64,000 bases of DNA from GCA-2687025 sp964473525 (GTDB taxonomy: Bacteria; Poribacteria; WGA-4E; GCA-2687025), in contig CAYYPK010000031.1 of assembly GCA_964473525.1 (NCBI GenBank), forward strand, positions 1-64,000. The letters run 5' to 3'. The notes under the pieces are model-generated. The model worked only from the letters and a program-made list of their open reading frames with translations. It made no database searches and was not told the origin of the DNA. The translations under genes were made by a program, and so were the position numbers. Positions 53,094 through 62,938 of the stretch are shown piece after piece. The stretch's first letter is position 1; each line of letters opens with the position of its first letter.

Positions 53094-54194
53094 CTAGCGG
53101 CCGACCGCCGCGACCCGTGACGCAGCCATTGCCGCTTCGAATCGCGCCCAGTCGAACCCGGGGAAGGAGATGACCGATATAGCGTCGCCCTCACCGATCG
53201 TATCGTCGGGGGATGGAGCGACGATGGGGTGCTCTCCCGACTTAACCAGCGCCAGCGGGTTAACGAGCACGCCCGTGGCGCCAGAGGCCTCCATCGCCGC
53301 GAGGACGAACTCCCGCCACGTCCATCCGACGGTGCGCGATGGCACGACCGTGTCCGGGTTCGCCCCTTCGGTGTTGAGCAGCAGCCGCTGCACGATCGGG
53401 GCGCTGTGCGTGTCCTGGCACTCCTGTACGAGCGCGAGCACCTCCAGGTGCTCCATGATCGCCGTCGAGTCGATGTCGTCGAACATCCACCCGTTCTCCG
53501 CGCTGACAAGCACGTGCAGGATACGCGTCGTTTCGTCCACGAAGCGGGCGACCAGGTCGACGACGGTGCGTGTCGTGCCGTCGGATTCCGGCAGCGACGC
53601 CTCAATCGGGAACACGATGACGGCGGTATTCTCGCGGATGCGCGCGCGTTCGTACGTACCTTGGTCGAGTATCGATCCGCGGATGAAGTGTACGTTGTCC
53701 AGGCCTGCGGCGGCCGTGGGCAGTTCGTCGAGCGTGTCGTCCACGACGCAGACCGGTACCTCCCGCTCGACGTGGCGCAATTCCGCCACCAGCGCCTCGA
53801 AGCGCGATGTCCCCGGGTAGTTGAACAGCACGTAGCCGTCTTTGTACGGGTTCCTCATGAGTCCTGACCGTCTACGCGCCCGCCTGTCCTCGCGTTCGTC
53901 GAAGATCGCCCCGATGGTCGCGCCGAGGATGGCGATGTCGATGAGTCCGAAGAACATCGTCGCCATGCGTCCGAGCAACGTCTGCGCTGGCCGGTTGCCG
54001 AAGCCGACGGTTGTCGCCGTCTGCCACACCTGCCAGACCGCTTCCTCCCAGCTCACACCCTCGATGTAGCGGTACGCAAACAGGAAGAGAACCGACACCA
54101 CGACCGCAGTGGCGAGCAGGTCGATTAGCCATAGCATTGGGCGGCGGACGGCGAATCTGCGCCGAACATGCTGCGGGATGAGTAGAAGGATCAA
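53094..54194 (-). CDS. Two-span K+ channel with RCK/TrkA-N-like domains
   Basis: The 366-residue product has two membrane helices (about 19-43 and 76-97) around a pore helix and selectivity filter TTVGFGN (61-67). The last position, Asn, replaces the usual Asp of TVGYGD. The cytoplasmic part (about 115-366) contains an RCK-like Rossmann fold: DGYVLFNYPGTSRFEALVAEL, VPVCVVDDTLDELPTAA and DNVHFIRGSILDQGTYERARI. The glycine-rich loop is degenerate. A second ligand-binding-like lobe follows. The start is TTG, after a gtggagg Shine-Dalgarno. It is the last gene of the DUF2170-PspA-channel cassette, 94 bp after pspA. Confidence 0.85.
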   Translation of the reverse strand: MILLLIPQHVRRRFAVRRPMLWLIDLLATAVVVSVLFLFAYRYIEGVSWEEAVWQVWQTATTVGFGNRPAQTLLGRMATMFFGLIDIAILGATIGAIFDEREDRRARRRSGLMRNPYKDGYVLFNYPGTSRFEALVAELRHVEREVPVCVVDDTLDELPTAAAGLDNVHFIRGSILDQGTYERARIRENTAVIVFPIEASLPESDGTTRTVVDLVARFVDETTRILHVLVSAENGWMFDDIDSTAIMEHLEVLALVQECQDTHSAPIVQRLLLNTEGANPDTVVPSRTVGWTWREFVLAAMEASGATGVLVNPLALVKSGEHPIVAPSPDDTIGEGDAISVISFPGFDWARFEAAMAASRVAAVGR

Positions 54195-54288
54195 GCGCGC
54201 GGGCCTCCACTACCCCGGCTCCCCATATCGTGTCCCGTGCCCGCGCAGGCGCCAACACCGCCCCGCGCGACGGGCAGCGCCCGAGCGC

Positions 54289-54993
54289 CTACGACGGCAA
54301 CGACTTCTTCTGTGCGGCGGCCATGAGCTTGGCGACCTCGTCATTTACCTCGGCCGTCCCCGCATCGCCGTATTTGTCCTCGAGGGACTTCTGCGCCTCC
54401 GCGGCTGGATCGGTCGAGAGTTCCTCCCACGCCTCCGCTTCCGTCTCGAGCGTTTCGACCTCTCGCTCGAGGTTGTCCAACGCCGCGAGTGGGCTGTCCC
54501 CGGAGTCGAACGACGAGGACGCCTTAGCGAGCTCCTGCCGGACCTTCGCGCCTTCCATGCGCGCGGACATACGAACCAGATTGCTTTCCGCCCCAGCAAC
54601 CTTGGCCCGTGAGTTGTTCAGCTGGCCACGCAACTGCGCAATGAGCTGGCTCGTGTTCTCGATTTCGCTCTCGAGCGTCCCAAGGCGTTGCTCTGCCTCG
54701 GCGCGGTGTTCGAGCGCGGTGCGAACGTCGTCTTCGTTCCCGTCACCCGCCGCGCGCTCCGCGAACGTCTGGAACTTCTGCGCTTCCGCGAGCGTGTCGG
54801 CGCGCTCCCGCTCCATGCGCTTGTTGGACGCCACGAGCTTCGCGATCTTCTGCGTGAACTCCGCGATCTGCTTCTTGCTGTCCTCAATCGCGAACTTCCC
54901 GTCGCGGACGGGATCCCCAATCGCCTTCGCGGCGTCCTCGTCCTTCGCGCGGAGCCAATTCCCGAGAGCCTTGAATACCTTTGCCATAGCCAT
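54289..54993 (-). CDS. PspA/IM30-family membrane-stress protein
   Basis: PspA is an ESCRT-III-fold coiled-coil protein that coats and repairs damaged inner membrane. The 234-residue product starts MAMAKVFKALGNWLRAKDEDAAKAI. The amphipathic N-terminal helix is followed by long coiled-coil segments (about 35-180), with DSKKQIAEFTQKIAKLVASN and EQRLGTLESEIENTSQLIAQL. A short acidic tail follows. The ATG has a strong taggag. It lies 42 bp after the DUF2170-like gene and before the channel. This is the YjfJ-type context, not the classic pspABC operon, and no PspF lies beside it. Confidence 0.88.
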   Translation of the reverse strand: MAMAKVFKALGNWLRAKDEDAAKAIGDPVRDGKFAIEDSKKQIAEFTQKIAKLVASNKRMERERADTLAEAQKFQTFAERAAGDGNEDDVRTALEHRAEAEQRLGTLESEIENTSQLIAQLRGQLNNSRAKVAGAESNLVRMSARMEGAKVRQELAKASSSFDSGDSPLAALDNLEREVETLETEAEAWEELSTDPAAEAQKSLEDKYGDAGTAEVNDEVAKLMAAAQKKSLPS

Positions 54994-55035
54994 GGACTCC
55001 TAAAAAGCGTGCGGCGCGGCGCGCCCGTTGGTGGA

Positions 55036-55488
55036 TTACCGAACGCCCTGACCGATGCCAATGCGCAGCACCTCGGCTCCTGCGACGAGCGCCGACCACA
55101 GACTATCAATGGATGTGGTCAGTTCCTCGTCGGAAAGGTCACCGATGGGCAGGCTGTCCGTCAGCACGATGGGCCAACTGTCGGGGTCGTCGAGGTCGGG
55201 GTTGTCAGAGGCGGTAATCGTCGCGAACGCATACGGCCGTATCTGAGTGTTGATATCGAGACATGCAACGCAGAACTCCATGACCATGTCGTCGTCGATG
55301 TCACCGAGCTTCGCCACCTGGCAGGTGACCACTAGTTCGCTGGTCGCGTCGTTGAGGGTGATGACCGCGACGAACGGGTTTTCTGACCCTCCCACGCCGA
55401 TGGATACCGACCCGTTCTGCGCCTCGGGCTCGTAGCCGCTGGCCTCGAGCGCGTCAGCGACCTTCTCCAGGCTGTCGATCTTTGCCAT
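55036..55488 (-). CDS. DUF2170 (YjfI)-like protein
   Basis: The 150-residue acidic product starts at ATG 55488 (MAKIDSLEKVADALEASGYEPEAQ), just after gagg. The pattern is a helix, a beta strand with SVSIGVGG and PFVAVITLND, then LVVTCQVAKLGDIDDDMVMEFCVACLDINTQIRPYAFATIT. The C-terminal helix is SIDSLWSALVAGAEVLRIG. This fits the DUF2170/YjfI family, whose genes are known to sit beside PspA-like YjfJ. Identification is by architecture and neighbourhood and has not been checked against a profile. It is the first gene of a three-gene minus-strand cassette. Confidence 0.65.
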   Translation of the reverse strand: MAKIDSLEKVADALEASGYEPEAQNGSVSIGVGGSENPFVAVITLNDATSELVVTCQVAKLGDIDDDMVMEFCVACLDINTQIRPYAFATITASDNPDLDDPDSWPIVLTDSLPIGDLSDEELTTSIDSLWSALVAGAEVLRIGIGQGVR

Positions 55489-55617
55489 GTTTGCCTCGTT
55501 GAGTCGGGGAACGGTAAGGGGCGTCGTCGCGTGACTGCCCGCAATTCTACACCATCGCCCCCGCCACACGCACGCCACCCGATGTGATGGCGCCAGGCGT
55601 ACCCCTGCTCCTCATGT

Positions 55618-55646
55618 TTGACACGACCCAGACCATGTGTTAGGTT
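55618..55646 (+). promoter_or_regulatory. Sigma-70-type promoter of the giant permease gene
   Basis: TTGACA (55618-55623), a 17-base spacer and TAGGTT (55641-55646) lie about 125 bp before the ATG at 55771, in the 282-bp gap divergent from the DUF2170-like gene. The -35 is perfect and the -10 is weak. Confidence 0.5.
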
Positions 55647-55770
55647 CGGCTGCGGCTTCTGCCGCGCGGATGGGCGTCCCGTCACTTTGTGCGCGCTGAC
55701 GGCGACGATGCCCAAGTTCGCCGACTGCCACATTGAGGTATCGCGCTGCGTAGGCTGAATAGAGAGCGAG

Positions 55771-58700
55771 ATGCGGAAGATAGACACTCCTCGGACCCGG
55801 CGATCCCTGTCCTTGCGCCGCGCGCCGATCGTGGCGTGGTGCGTCCTCCTGCTCGTAGCAACTCTCCATCACGCGCACGCGCAACGCCTGGACCTCACCC
55901 TGTCCGAAGACGCCGAAGCGATACGCCGCGCTGTCGGTATGGACAACATCAAGCGCGACATCGCCAGGCTCACTGCGCTCGAAAGCCGAGTAAGTGGCTT
56001 CCCGGGCGCCGATAGCGCGTCCAAGTACGTCTTTGATCGGTTCCAGGAGATCGGCCTCGACGACGTCGAGACGCGCACCTTCACCATGACCGTGCCGATG
56101 GAGCACGGGCTCGGGTCCATGGTCGTCCGAGATGCGGACGGCGCCGAGATACGCCAGATCGACGTTCGGGCCGTGTGGCCCAATCTCGTACGCACCTCCT
56201 TCCTGCCGAACGGGCTGAAGCACACTGTCGAGAGTGGGCACACGCTCGAGTGGATAGGCGCCGCCTACCAGGTGGATCCAGCCGACATCGTAGCGGACAT
56301 GCGCAACCAGGCTCTCCGTAACCAGCGCACCGACGGTCTGGACAACGACAACGACGGCCTGGTGGACGCCGCGGACCCCGACGGTGAAGTGACGCCCGTC
56401 GAAGGCACGTCCATCTTCGTTCCCACGGGCGGCCTGCAAGGTCGGCTCATCTACGGTAGCAGGTCCGCGCTACGCAACTACGACGGCAAGGAAGTTGGCG
56501 GGTTCTGGCACTCCGTGAGCCCAGACGACACGCTCGACGGCGTCGCTCGCAGATACCGTGTCACCCCCGGTAGCATCCTTGACGACGTCCTGAACCTGCA
56601 CCTGAGCCGCAGCCAGGACGGGATCGACAACGACGCCGACGGCGAGATCGACGAGGACGGCGAGATCGACCCGTTCGCGGTGATCGCCGCGTGGGCGTCC
56701 GACGGGGTCGACAACGACGGCGACGGGATGATCGACGAGGCCGCCGACAAGGACCTGGCGAAGACATCGGAGGCGTCCGTCTTCATCCCGCGCGGCTCGA
56801 TCGTGCTGGCGGACTTCAACTCCAGCACCAACTGGATCAACGCCGCGATGCTCGGCGCGCAGGCGGTCCTCTTCATTGAGCCAGAGGACACGATCCGTGG
56901 CGAGGCCGAGAACAAATACCTTACCGTACCGGCGAACCTGCCCCGATTCTGGATCGGTAAGGCCGACGCCGACGAACTCCTGGAGATCCTGGGCGAGGAT
57001 GGCGGGGCGTCCGTCTATCTGTCCGCCCAGCTCACCGCCGACGTGCGCTGGGAGCGGCGTCCGGCCCAGAACGTGCAGGGCATCCTGCCCGGCGCCGACC
57101 CGGTGCTTCGTGACGAGCTGATCGTCGTCCAGAGCTACTACGACTCCATGTCCGTTGTGCCGTCCCTGGCGCCTGGGGCGCAGACGACATCCGGCATCGC
57201 GTCGATGTTCGAGTTGGCGCGCCTCCTGAAGCAGCCGGAATTCCGGCCGGCGCGTTCGGTGCTGTTCCTGGCGACGGGAGGTCATTTCCAGGGCCTCAGC
57301 GGCATGCGCGCCTTCATGGAAGGCCTGAGCCAGGACAACGTTGAGACGATGCGCGAGATGCGCCGCGACCTCAACCAGGACGTCATTGAGTTCCAGGAAC
57401 TCGGCCGCAAGATGGCCCTCTCGATCGACCGCGGCTACCTTGTCGAGTTTCCGCCCGCGTTCTTCCACCGTGTCGAGGACATCGCGACGGACCTCGATTC
57501 GGTCGTCAGCAGCCTGAACGACCTCGCCGCCGCACAGCGACAGGTAGACCGGCTAGCTGAGGCGCAGCGCGCGGACAAGGAAGAGCAGCGCAAGCGTAAG
57601 ACGGCGGACCTCTCGAAGAACCGCGACGCACAGAACTTCACCGAGGAGGAACGCGCGCTCCTCAACGTTCACCTCGCTCGCGCCGAATTCCTTGGCCTGC
57701 AGACTGCCCAATTCCTCAAGGACGTAACACGGCGCATCGGGGACCTGAAGGTCATCGGCCTTCTCAAGTCGCGCGAGACCGAGCGGCAGATTCTGAACGA
57801 CGTCGCGATCCCTATCGCCCAGTTGGACGTGTGGGCGATGGCTCAGGTCCGCGCCATCGCGGAAAGCGGCCAGGTTGGCGACGGCTATTCGCGGGACCGC
57901 GCCGATAGCTTGCTGCCGTACGAGGACCGCGCGGCGCCTCCCGCGGCTGCTCTCAACACCATGCAGCCGGTGGTGATCCCCGGCTTCGGCGAACTCGATC
58001 CCAGGGACGCGTTCGATCATCTGGCCAGCCCTGGCGTGCTGGACGAGTGGGAGATCGTGAAGGGCCGAGTCTCCACCCTCTACATTCCCGACAAGGTTCT
58101 CGGACGCCATCTGAACGCTGTTGAGCTAGGGCGCCTACGACGCGCCGCGAAGACGCTGAACGAACGGGCGTCCGGGTCGGACTACGCTAAGACGCGCAAC
58201 GATCTCCTCGCGAAGGCTCTGGCGGCAGCGCAAGGGTACGCAGGGGCGGCGGGCGACATCGCGACGATCCAGGGGGCGCTGCAAGCGGGGTCGTTCCGCG
58301 CGATCCGCCCCGCCCTCGCGCGATACCTGACCGACGACGAGATGCGCGGGGCCGAGGCGAGCTTCGCCGAGCTCCAGGACGGCGCCGAATACGCTGCCGA
58401 GGAGTTAGCGCACTTCCTGAACATCGCGGAGCGGCGGCTCGAGCAGGAGGGGCCGCGACTCGAGAGCCTCCTCAGCGCGGCGCAGTCCGGCGCCCTCAAC
58501 CGCGCCTTCCGCGCGGAGGAGCAGCTGGCGCTTGCCAATCATCTCACCCAGGCTGACCAGGATGGGCTAGCGGGCGCGCACGAGCAGCTCGTCGCGGAGT
58601 ACGACCACGAGACGTATCTCGGCGTGGCGGAGGCCCGCGCGCGCAACGACGTGCTGGAACTCGCGCAGCTACAGCGTCTCGTCCCGACGATGGAGCGCGC

Positions 58701-61700
58701 CTTCACCGAGGGCGAAAAGCGACTCCTTCGCACGAACCTGATGACCATGCGGAACTCACGCGTCCGCAACGTCCACAAGCGCATTGAGCGCCTGTCCCGC
58801 ATCGACCCGGTGGTGTATCAGGAGCGCGTCGCTGGCGTCATTCAGTCCATCCAGCTGCAGCAGGAACTCGGCCGCTACTACCAGTCCCTTGTCGTGTCGT
58901 TGGACCTCTCGACGCAGAGCGACGGCTTCGGCGTCTTCTACAAGGGCTCGTTCTACGACGACAACCGCGAATTCGAGCTACGTCGCGAATACGCGCCCAT
59001 CGGCAACAAGCTGATGGAGTATGCGACGAACGCCAACCTGAAGCGCAACCTGGAAGCCCTACGTCGCTTCCCAGACGACCACGTCCGGCAGGCGATCTTG
59101 TCCAGCCAGTGGGGCGTCGCCGACCGCGTGAACACCGTCGAAGCGCTCGAAGGCAAGACGCTCGAGACGCTCGTCTTCGACTACTACGACACGCTCGTCA
59201 CGCTGGGTGGCGTCAGCCGCCTCATGAAGCTGCAGTTCGAGGACATGCGGCAAAAGGGCGAGCCGTCCAAGACGATGCTCAAGGACATCGACTACATCCG
59301 CAAGGAGGTCAGTCGGTTCGTCCGCAACGACATTCGCGAGGCGCGTCGGCGCCGCAAGTCCACGAAGCGCCTGTTCGCGCGCGTCGAGAAGATGCTCGCG
59401 CTCAAGAGCCGACCCATCGAAGGGCTGTCGGACGACGAGATCAACGACCTGCGCAGCCTCATGGCGATGGCGGGCATCGAGTCCGAGACGAACTTCGTCA
59501 ACGCCATCAGCGCCAGCGGCGGTAAGACCTGGCAGACGTATATCCCAGGCAAGATGGCGTTCGACAGCGAGGTCGCCACGCTCTCCGGCAAGACGGGCAT
59601 GACCTTCGCGACCATCGACGACGGACGGGTGTACACGGACACGCCACTCGACACCTACGACCGGCTGAACTTCGACAACCTGGAAGCGCAGGTTCAGACG
59701 CTGGCGTCTGTTCTGGTGCAGATGCTCCGCGACCCGAAGATGCCGACATCCGCGCGGGTCGGGAACTTCTATACGGCGCTGTCCGGCCGCGTTGTCGAAT
59801 ACGACGCCCGCGAGAGCGCCGTCCCGCAGACTCCGGTGCAGAACGCCATCGTCGCCGTGCGACGCAAGACGAAGACCATGATGGGCGTGCGCGGGGATCT
59901 GTACGTGCTCGGCGACCAGAAGGGCCGATACACGCTGGCTGGCCTGGCGATGGAAGGCCGCGCGACGACGCGTCCGAAGGGCACGCAGGAGGTAGAGGCG
60001 TTCGTCCTCGACCCAGACTCGGGCGACATCGTCTATGCCCCCGACCTCGGCGAGTTCGGCGCGAAGTTCTATCCGAACCTCGTTCCCATGAACCGCCGCC
60101 GCGTCGGGGCCAACATCGTCGCGTTTCCGTGCGTCAGCACGACGATTTACGACCTCGTCGACCAACGGTACATGCGTACGCTCACGTCCTTACAGGTGTA
60201 CGATTCCACCCGCGACGCGCCGCCGCAGCGGTACGGCATCTCGCGCCCGTGGATACAGCCGCTGGTGTCCGCCGCGGAGCCCATCGCGCTCGTCTATTCC
60301 GAGCCGGACTCCCGCATCAAAATCAGCATGGCGTCAGGCCTGTTGGGCAAGCTCCTGCTGCTCATCAAGGCCACCGGCACGAACGTCGACAACCCCACGC
60401 TCTACACGGGTGAAGGGTTCGTCGTCCGCGAGAACGGGTCGATCCGCGTGACGCCGTACGTGGTCGTGAAGGACATGTGGAATCTCGATGAGGCGCGCAT
60501 CGGCCTCTACACGCGCTACGGCATCAGCAACAAGCGTCTGGAGGAGTTGCACGGCGAAGCGCAACGGCTGCTAGAGAAGGCTGAGCGTGACTTGGCCGCG
60601 AACGAATATACCGCGGCCCTGAAGAAAGCGCGCGCCGCTTGGGGCAACGAGTCCATCGCCTACCCTGACGTCAAGGCGACCGGCAACGATGTCGTCCGGG
60701 GCGTCATGTTCTACCTGTTCCTGCTGCTCCCGTTTGCGATGTTCGGCGAGCGCCTTCTGTTCGCGGCGACGAACATCAACAAGCGCATCGGTTACACGTT
60801 CGGCATCTTCCTGCTCGTGTTCTTCTTCCTCAGCCAGGTGCATCCGGCCTTCGAGATTGCCGAGACGCCGTTCATCATCCTTATCGCGTTCATCGTGCTT
60901 GCGCTGACGGTGGTCGTCATCACCATCATCATCCGCAAGTTCAACGAGCAGCTCGAGAAGATGCGGCGTGAGAAGTCGAAGATCTACAAAGCGGACGTCG
61001 GGCGGCTGTCGGCCAGCGCCGCCGCGTTCTCGCTGGGCATCTCCAACATGCGGAAGCGCAAGGGCCGCACGCTGCTGACCTGCGCGACGTTGGTGGTGCT
61101 GACGTTCACGGTGATTTCATTCACGTCCGTGCGCACGGAGATTCGCGCGCATTCGACGCGCATCCCAGGGGTCACGCCGAACTATCAGGGCGTGCTGATT
61201 CGCGACCAATACTGGCGGCCGCTCGAAGAGCCGGTCGTCGACGGCTCGCGCACGAACTTCCTCAGCGCGACCATCGCGGCGCGTATCGAGGGCGCGATGC
61301 AGAACATCGACGTGACCAGCTACGTCGCCCCGCGCGCTTGGTACGAAGCGGCGAGCGTCGGCAACCAGTCGGCGGTTGTCATCGATAGCCTCGTCGAGGA
61401 TGACACGAGCTACACCGTGAACATGCTCGTGGGCATGTCGCCCGACGAGAAGCACGTCACGCGCATCCACTCGAAGCTCGCCTACGGTCGGTGGTTCGAG
61501 GACGACGAGCTAGACGCCTATGTGTGCGTGCTGCCCAAGGGCGTGTCGGATTCCCTCGGCGTCACTGAGGAGCAGGTCGTCAACGGCGACGCCAAGGTGC
61601 GCATCTTGGGCGCCGAGTTCCTGGTCGTGGGCGTTCTCGGGATCGACTTCAAGGAGCTGACGGACCTCGACGGCGAGGAACTGACCCCCGTTGACTACAC

Positions 61701-62889
61701 GCTCTTGCAGCAGCAGCAGCAGCGCGGTTCGCAGGACTCGACCCTCGAGGGTGAGCTGCAGAAGTACCAGCATCTGCCGCCCGACGCCATCGCGGTCCTC
61801 CCGTACCAGATCGTCGTGGACTCCGGCGGCAACGTGAAGTCCGTCGCCGTGAACATGGAGGATGTGCAGGGCGAGCTGCCAGCGGGCGTGACCGTCGGCG
61901 ACAAGATCGACGCCATCATGTCGCCAGTGATGAAGCGCTCCGGCTTGGACTACTTCGTCGGGAAGGGGCGCAACGTCTTCCTATACAGCTCCATCGGCGG
62001 CACGTCCACGGAGCAGATGAGCAACCTCGCGGTGCCGATCATCATCGCCGCGCTGATCGTCCTCAACACGATGCTCGGCGCGGTCTACGAGCGTGTGCGC
62101 GAAATCGGAATCTACAGCGCCGTCGGCTTGGCGCCGGTGCACATCGCCTTCCTCTTCATGGCTGAGGCGTGTGTGTATGCCGTCCTCGGCGCTGTATTGG
62201 GTTACCTGCTGGGTCAGATGACCGCCTGGACGCTCGTGCAGACAGGCTGGCTGGCGGGACTCACTCTGAACTACTCCGCGCGATCCACGGTCTACGCGAC
62301 GATGATCGTCATGTTCGTGGTGTTGGCGTCGACTATGTATCCGGCGATCAAGGCCGGGCGCATGGCCGTGCCGGACATTGAGCGCAAGTGGCGCCTCCCC
62401 GAGCCGGACGGAGACGAATGGCATTTCGACCTGCCGTTCACGGTTCTCGGTGAGGAGGCCCTTGGTCTCAACATCTTCATGCGGGACTACTTCGAGGCTC
62501 ACGCGGACGAGTCGGCGAGTGACTTCTACGCGGACGATGTCAGCTTCCGACGGGAGACGCCGGAGGGCGCGGAGGACGAGGAGTACGCCTGCGAGATGAT
62601 GGTGTGGTTGGCGCCGTATGACTTAGGCGTAAGCCAGCGCGTCAGCCTCCAGACAACGGCCGTCGGCGGCGAGGAAGAGGAGCTCTTCCGCATCCACTTG
62701 GTCGTCTACCGCGAGAGCGGCGAGATCGCTTCGTGGAAGCGCGTCAACCGACGCTACCTGAACCTGATTCGCAAGCAGTTGCTTATCTGGCGCACGTTCA
62801 ACGTCGAGTTGCGTGGCGAATTCCACGCGCGTGGACGCGACGAGACCGAACGCATGGCGGGTGCCACCCCGGAATTCGCGTCCGACTGA
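55771..62889 (+). CDS. Giant exported LysM/M28-like/FtsX-permease fusion protein
   Basis: The 2372-residue product has a signal peptide (VAWCVLLLVATLHHAHAQ). The M28-like part is split. Two LysM-like motifs follow (HTVESGHTLEW at about 151, HSVSPDDTLDGVARRY at about 247), with three Asp-rich loops of DGLDNDNDGLVD type (about 190, 286, 314). The peptidase core (about 446-515) has QSYYDS and GAQTTSG where active M28 enzymes have His and Asp ligands, and GGH where they have Glu-Glu, so it is probably inactive. A long helical region (about 530-1320) precedes a membrane part: spans about 1643-1665, 1672-1721, 1767-1787. An FtsX-type permease core follows (about 2085-2198, VREIGIYSAVGLAP). No ABC ATPase gene is visible in the window. 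Confidence 0.8.
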   Translation: MRKIDTPRTRRSLSLRRAPIVAWCVLLLVATLHHAHAQRLDLTLSEDAEAIRRAVGMDNIKRDIARLTALESRVSGFPGADSASKYVFDRFQEIGLDDVETRTFTMTVPMEHGLGSMVVRDADGAEIRQIDVRAVWPNLVRTSFLPNGLKHTVESGHTLEWIGAAYQVDPADIVADMRNQALRNQRTDGLDNDNDGLVDAADPDGEVTPVEGTSIFVPTGGLQGRLIYGSRSALRNYDGKEVGGFWHSVSPDDTLDGVARRYRVTPGSILDDVLNLHLSRSQDGIDNDADGEIDEDGEIDPFAVIAAWASDGVDNDGDGMIDEAADKDLAKTSEASVFIPRGSIVLADFNSSTNWINAAMLGAQAVLFIEPEDTIRGEAENKYLTVPANLPRFWIGKADADELLEILGEDGGASVYLSAQLTADVRWERRPAQNVQGILPGADPVLRDELIVVQSYYDSMSVVPSLAPGAQTTSGIASMFELARLLKQPEFRPARSVLFLATGGHFQGLSGMRAFMEGLSQDNVETMREMRRDLNQDVIEFQELGRKMALSIDRGYLVEFPPAFFHRVEDIATDLDSVVSSLNDLAAAQRQVDRLAEAQRADKEEQRKRKTADLSKNRDAQNFTEEERALLNVHLARAEFLGLQTAQFLKDVTRRIGDLKVIGLLKSRETERQILNDVAIPIAQLDVWAMAQVRAIAESGQVGDGYSRDRADSLLPYEDRAAPPAAALNTMQPVVIPGFGELDPRDAFDHLASPGVLDEWEIVKGRVSTLYIPDKVLGRHLNAVELGRLRRAAKTLNERASGSDYAKTRNDLLAKALAAAQGYAGAAGDIATIQGALQAGSFRAIRPALARYLTDDEMRGAEASFAELQDGAEYAAEELAHFLNIAERRLEQEGPRLESLLSAAQSGALNRAFRAEEQLALANHLTQADQDGLAGAHEQLVAEYDHETYLGVAEARARNDVLELAQLQRLVPTMERAFTEGEKRLLRTNLMTMRNSRVRNVHKRIERLSRIDPVVYQERVAGVIQSIQLQQELGRYYQSLVVSLDLSTQSDGFGVFYKGSFYDDNREFELRREYAPIGNKLMEYATNANLKRNLEALRRFPDDHVRQAILSSQWGVADRVNTVEALEGKTLETLVFDYYDTLVTLGGVSRLMKLQFEDMRQKGEPSKTMLKDIDYIRKEVSRFVRNDIREARRRRKSTKRLFARVEKMLALKSRPIEGLSDDEINDLRSLMAMAGIESETNFVNAISASGGKTWQTYIPGKMAFDSEVATLSGKTGMTFATIDDGRVYTDTPLDTYDRLNFDNLEAQVQTLASVLVQMLRDPKMPTSARVGNFYTALSGRVVEYDARESAVPQTPVQNAIVAVRRKTKTMMGVRGDLYVLGDQKGRYTLAGLAMEGRATTRPKGTQEVEAFVLDPDSGDIVYAPDLGEFGAKFYPNLVPMNRRRVGANIVAFPCVSTTIYDLVDQRYMRTLTSLQVYDSTRDAPPQRYGISRPWIQPLVSAAEPIALVYSEPDSRIKISMASGLLGKLLLLIKATGTNVDNPTLYTGEGFVVRENGSIRVTPYVVVKDMWNLDEARIGLYTRYGISNKRLEELHGEAQRLLEKAERDLAANEYTAALKKARAAWGNESIAYPDVKATGNDVVRGVMFYLFLLLPFAMFGERLLFAATNINKRIGYTFGIFLLVFFFLSQVHPAFEIAETPFIILIAFIVLALTVVVITIIIRKFNEQLEKMRREKSKIYKADVGRLSASAAAFSLGISNMRKRKGRTLLTCATLVVLTFTVISFTSVRTEIRAHSTRIPGVTPNYQGVLIRDQYWRPLEEPVVDGSRTNFLSATIAARIEGAMQNIDVTSYVAPRAWYEAASVGNQSAVVIDSLVEDDTSYTVNMLVGMSPDEKHVTRIHSKLAYGRWFEDDELDAYVCVLPKGVSDSLGVTEEQVVNGDAKVRILGAEFLVVGVLGIDFKELTDLDGEELTPVDYTLLQQQQQRGSQDSTLEGELQKYQHLPPDAIAVLPYQIVVDSGGNVKSVAVNMEDVQGELPAGVTVGDKIDAIMSPVMKRSGLDYFVGKGRNVFLYSSIGGTSTEQMSNLAVPIIIAALIVLNTMLGAVYERVREIGIYSAVGLAPVHIAFLFMAEACVYAVLGAVLGYLLGQMTAWTLVQTGWLAGLTLNYSARSTVYATMIVMFVVLASTMYPAIKAGRMAVPDIERKWRLPEPDGDEWHFDLPFTVLGEEALGLNIFMRDYFEAHADESASDFYADDVSFRRETPEGAEDEEYACEMMVWLAPYDLGVSQRVSLQTTAVGGEEEELFRIHLVVYRESGEIASWKRVNRRYLNLIRKQLLIWRTFNVELRGEFHARGRDETERMAGATPEFASD

Positions 62890-62938
62890 GGCGGCGCACA
62901 CGACAGGCGCATGAACGACCGCGCCCAAGGGAGCGAGA

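Noticed and set aside
61707..61730. CAG-type repeat in the giant gene
   Set aside because: It encodes a five-residue Gln run only, stays in frame and is ordinary low complexity.
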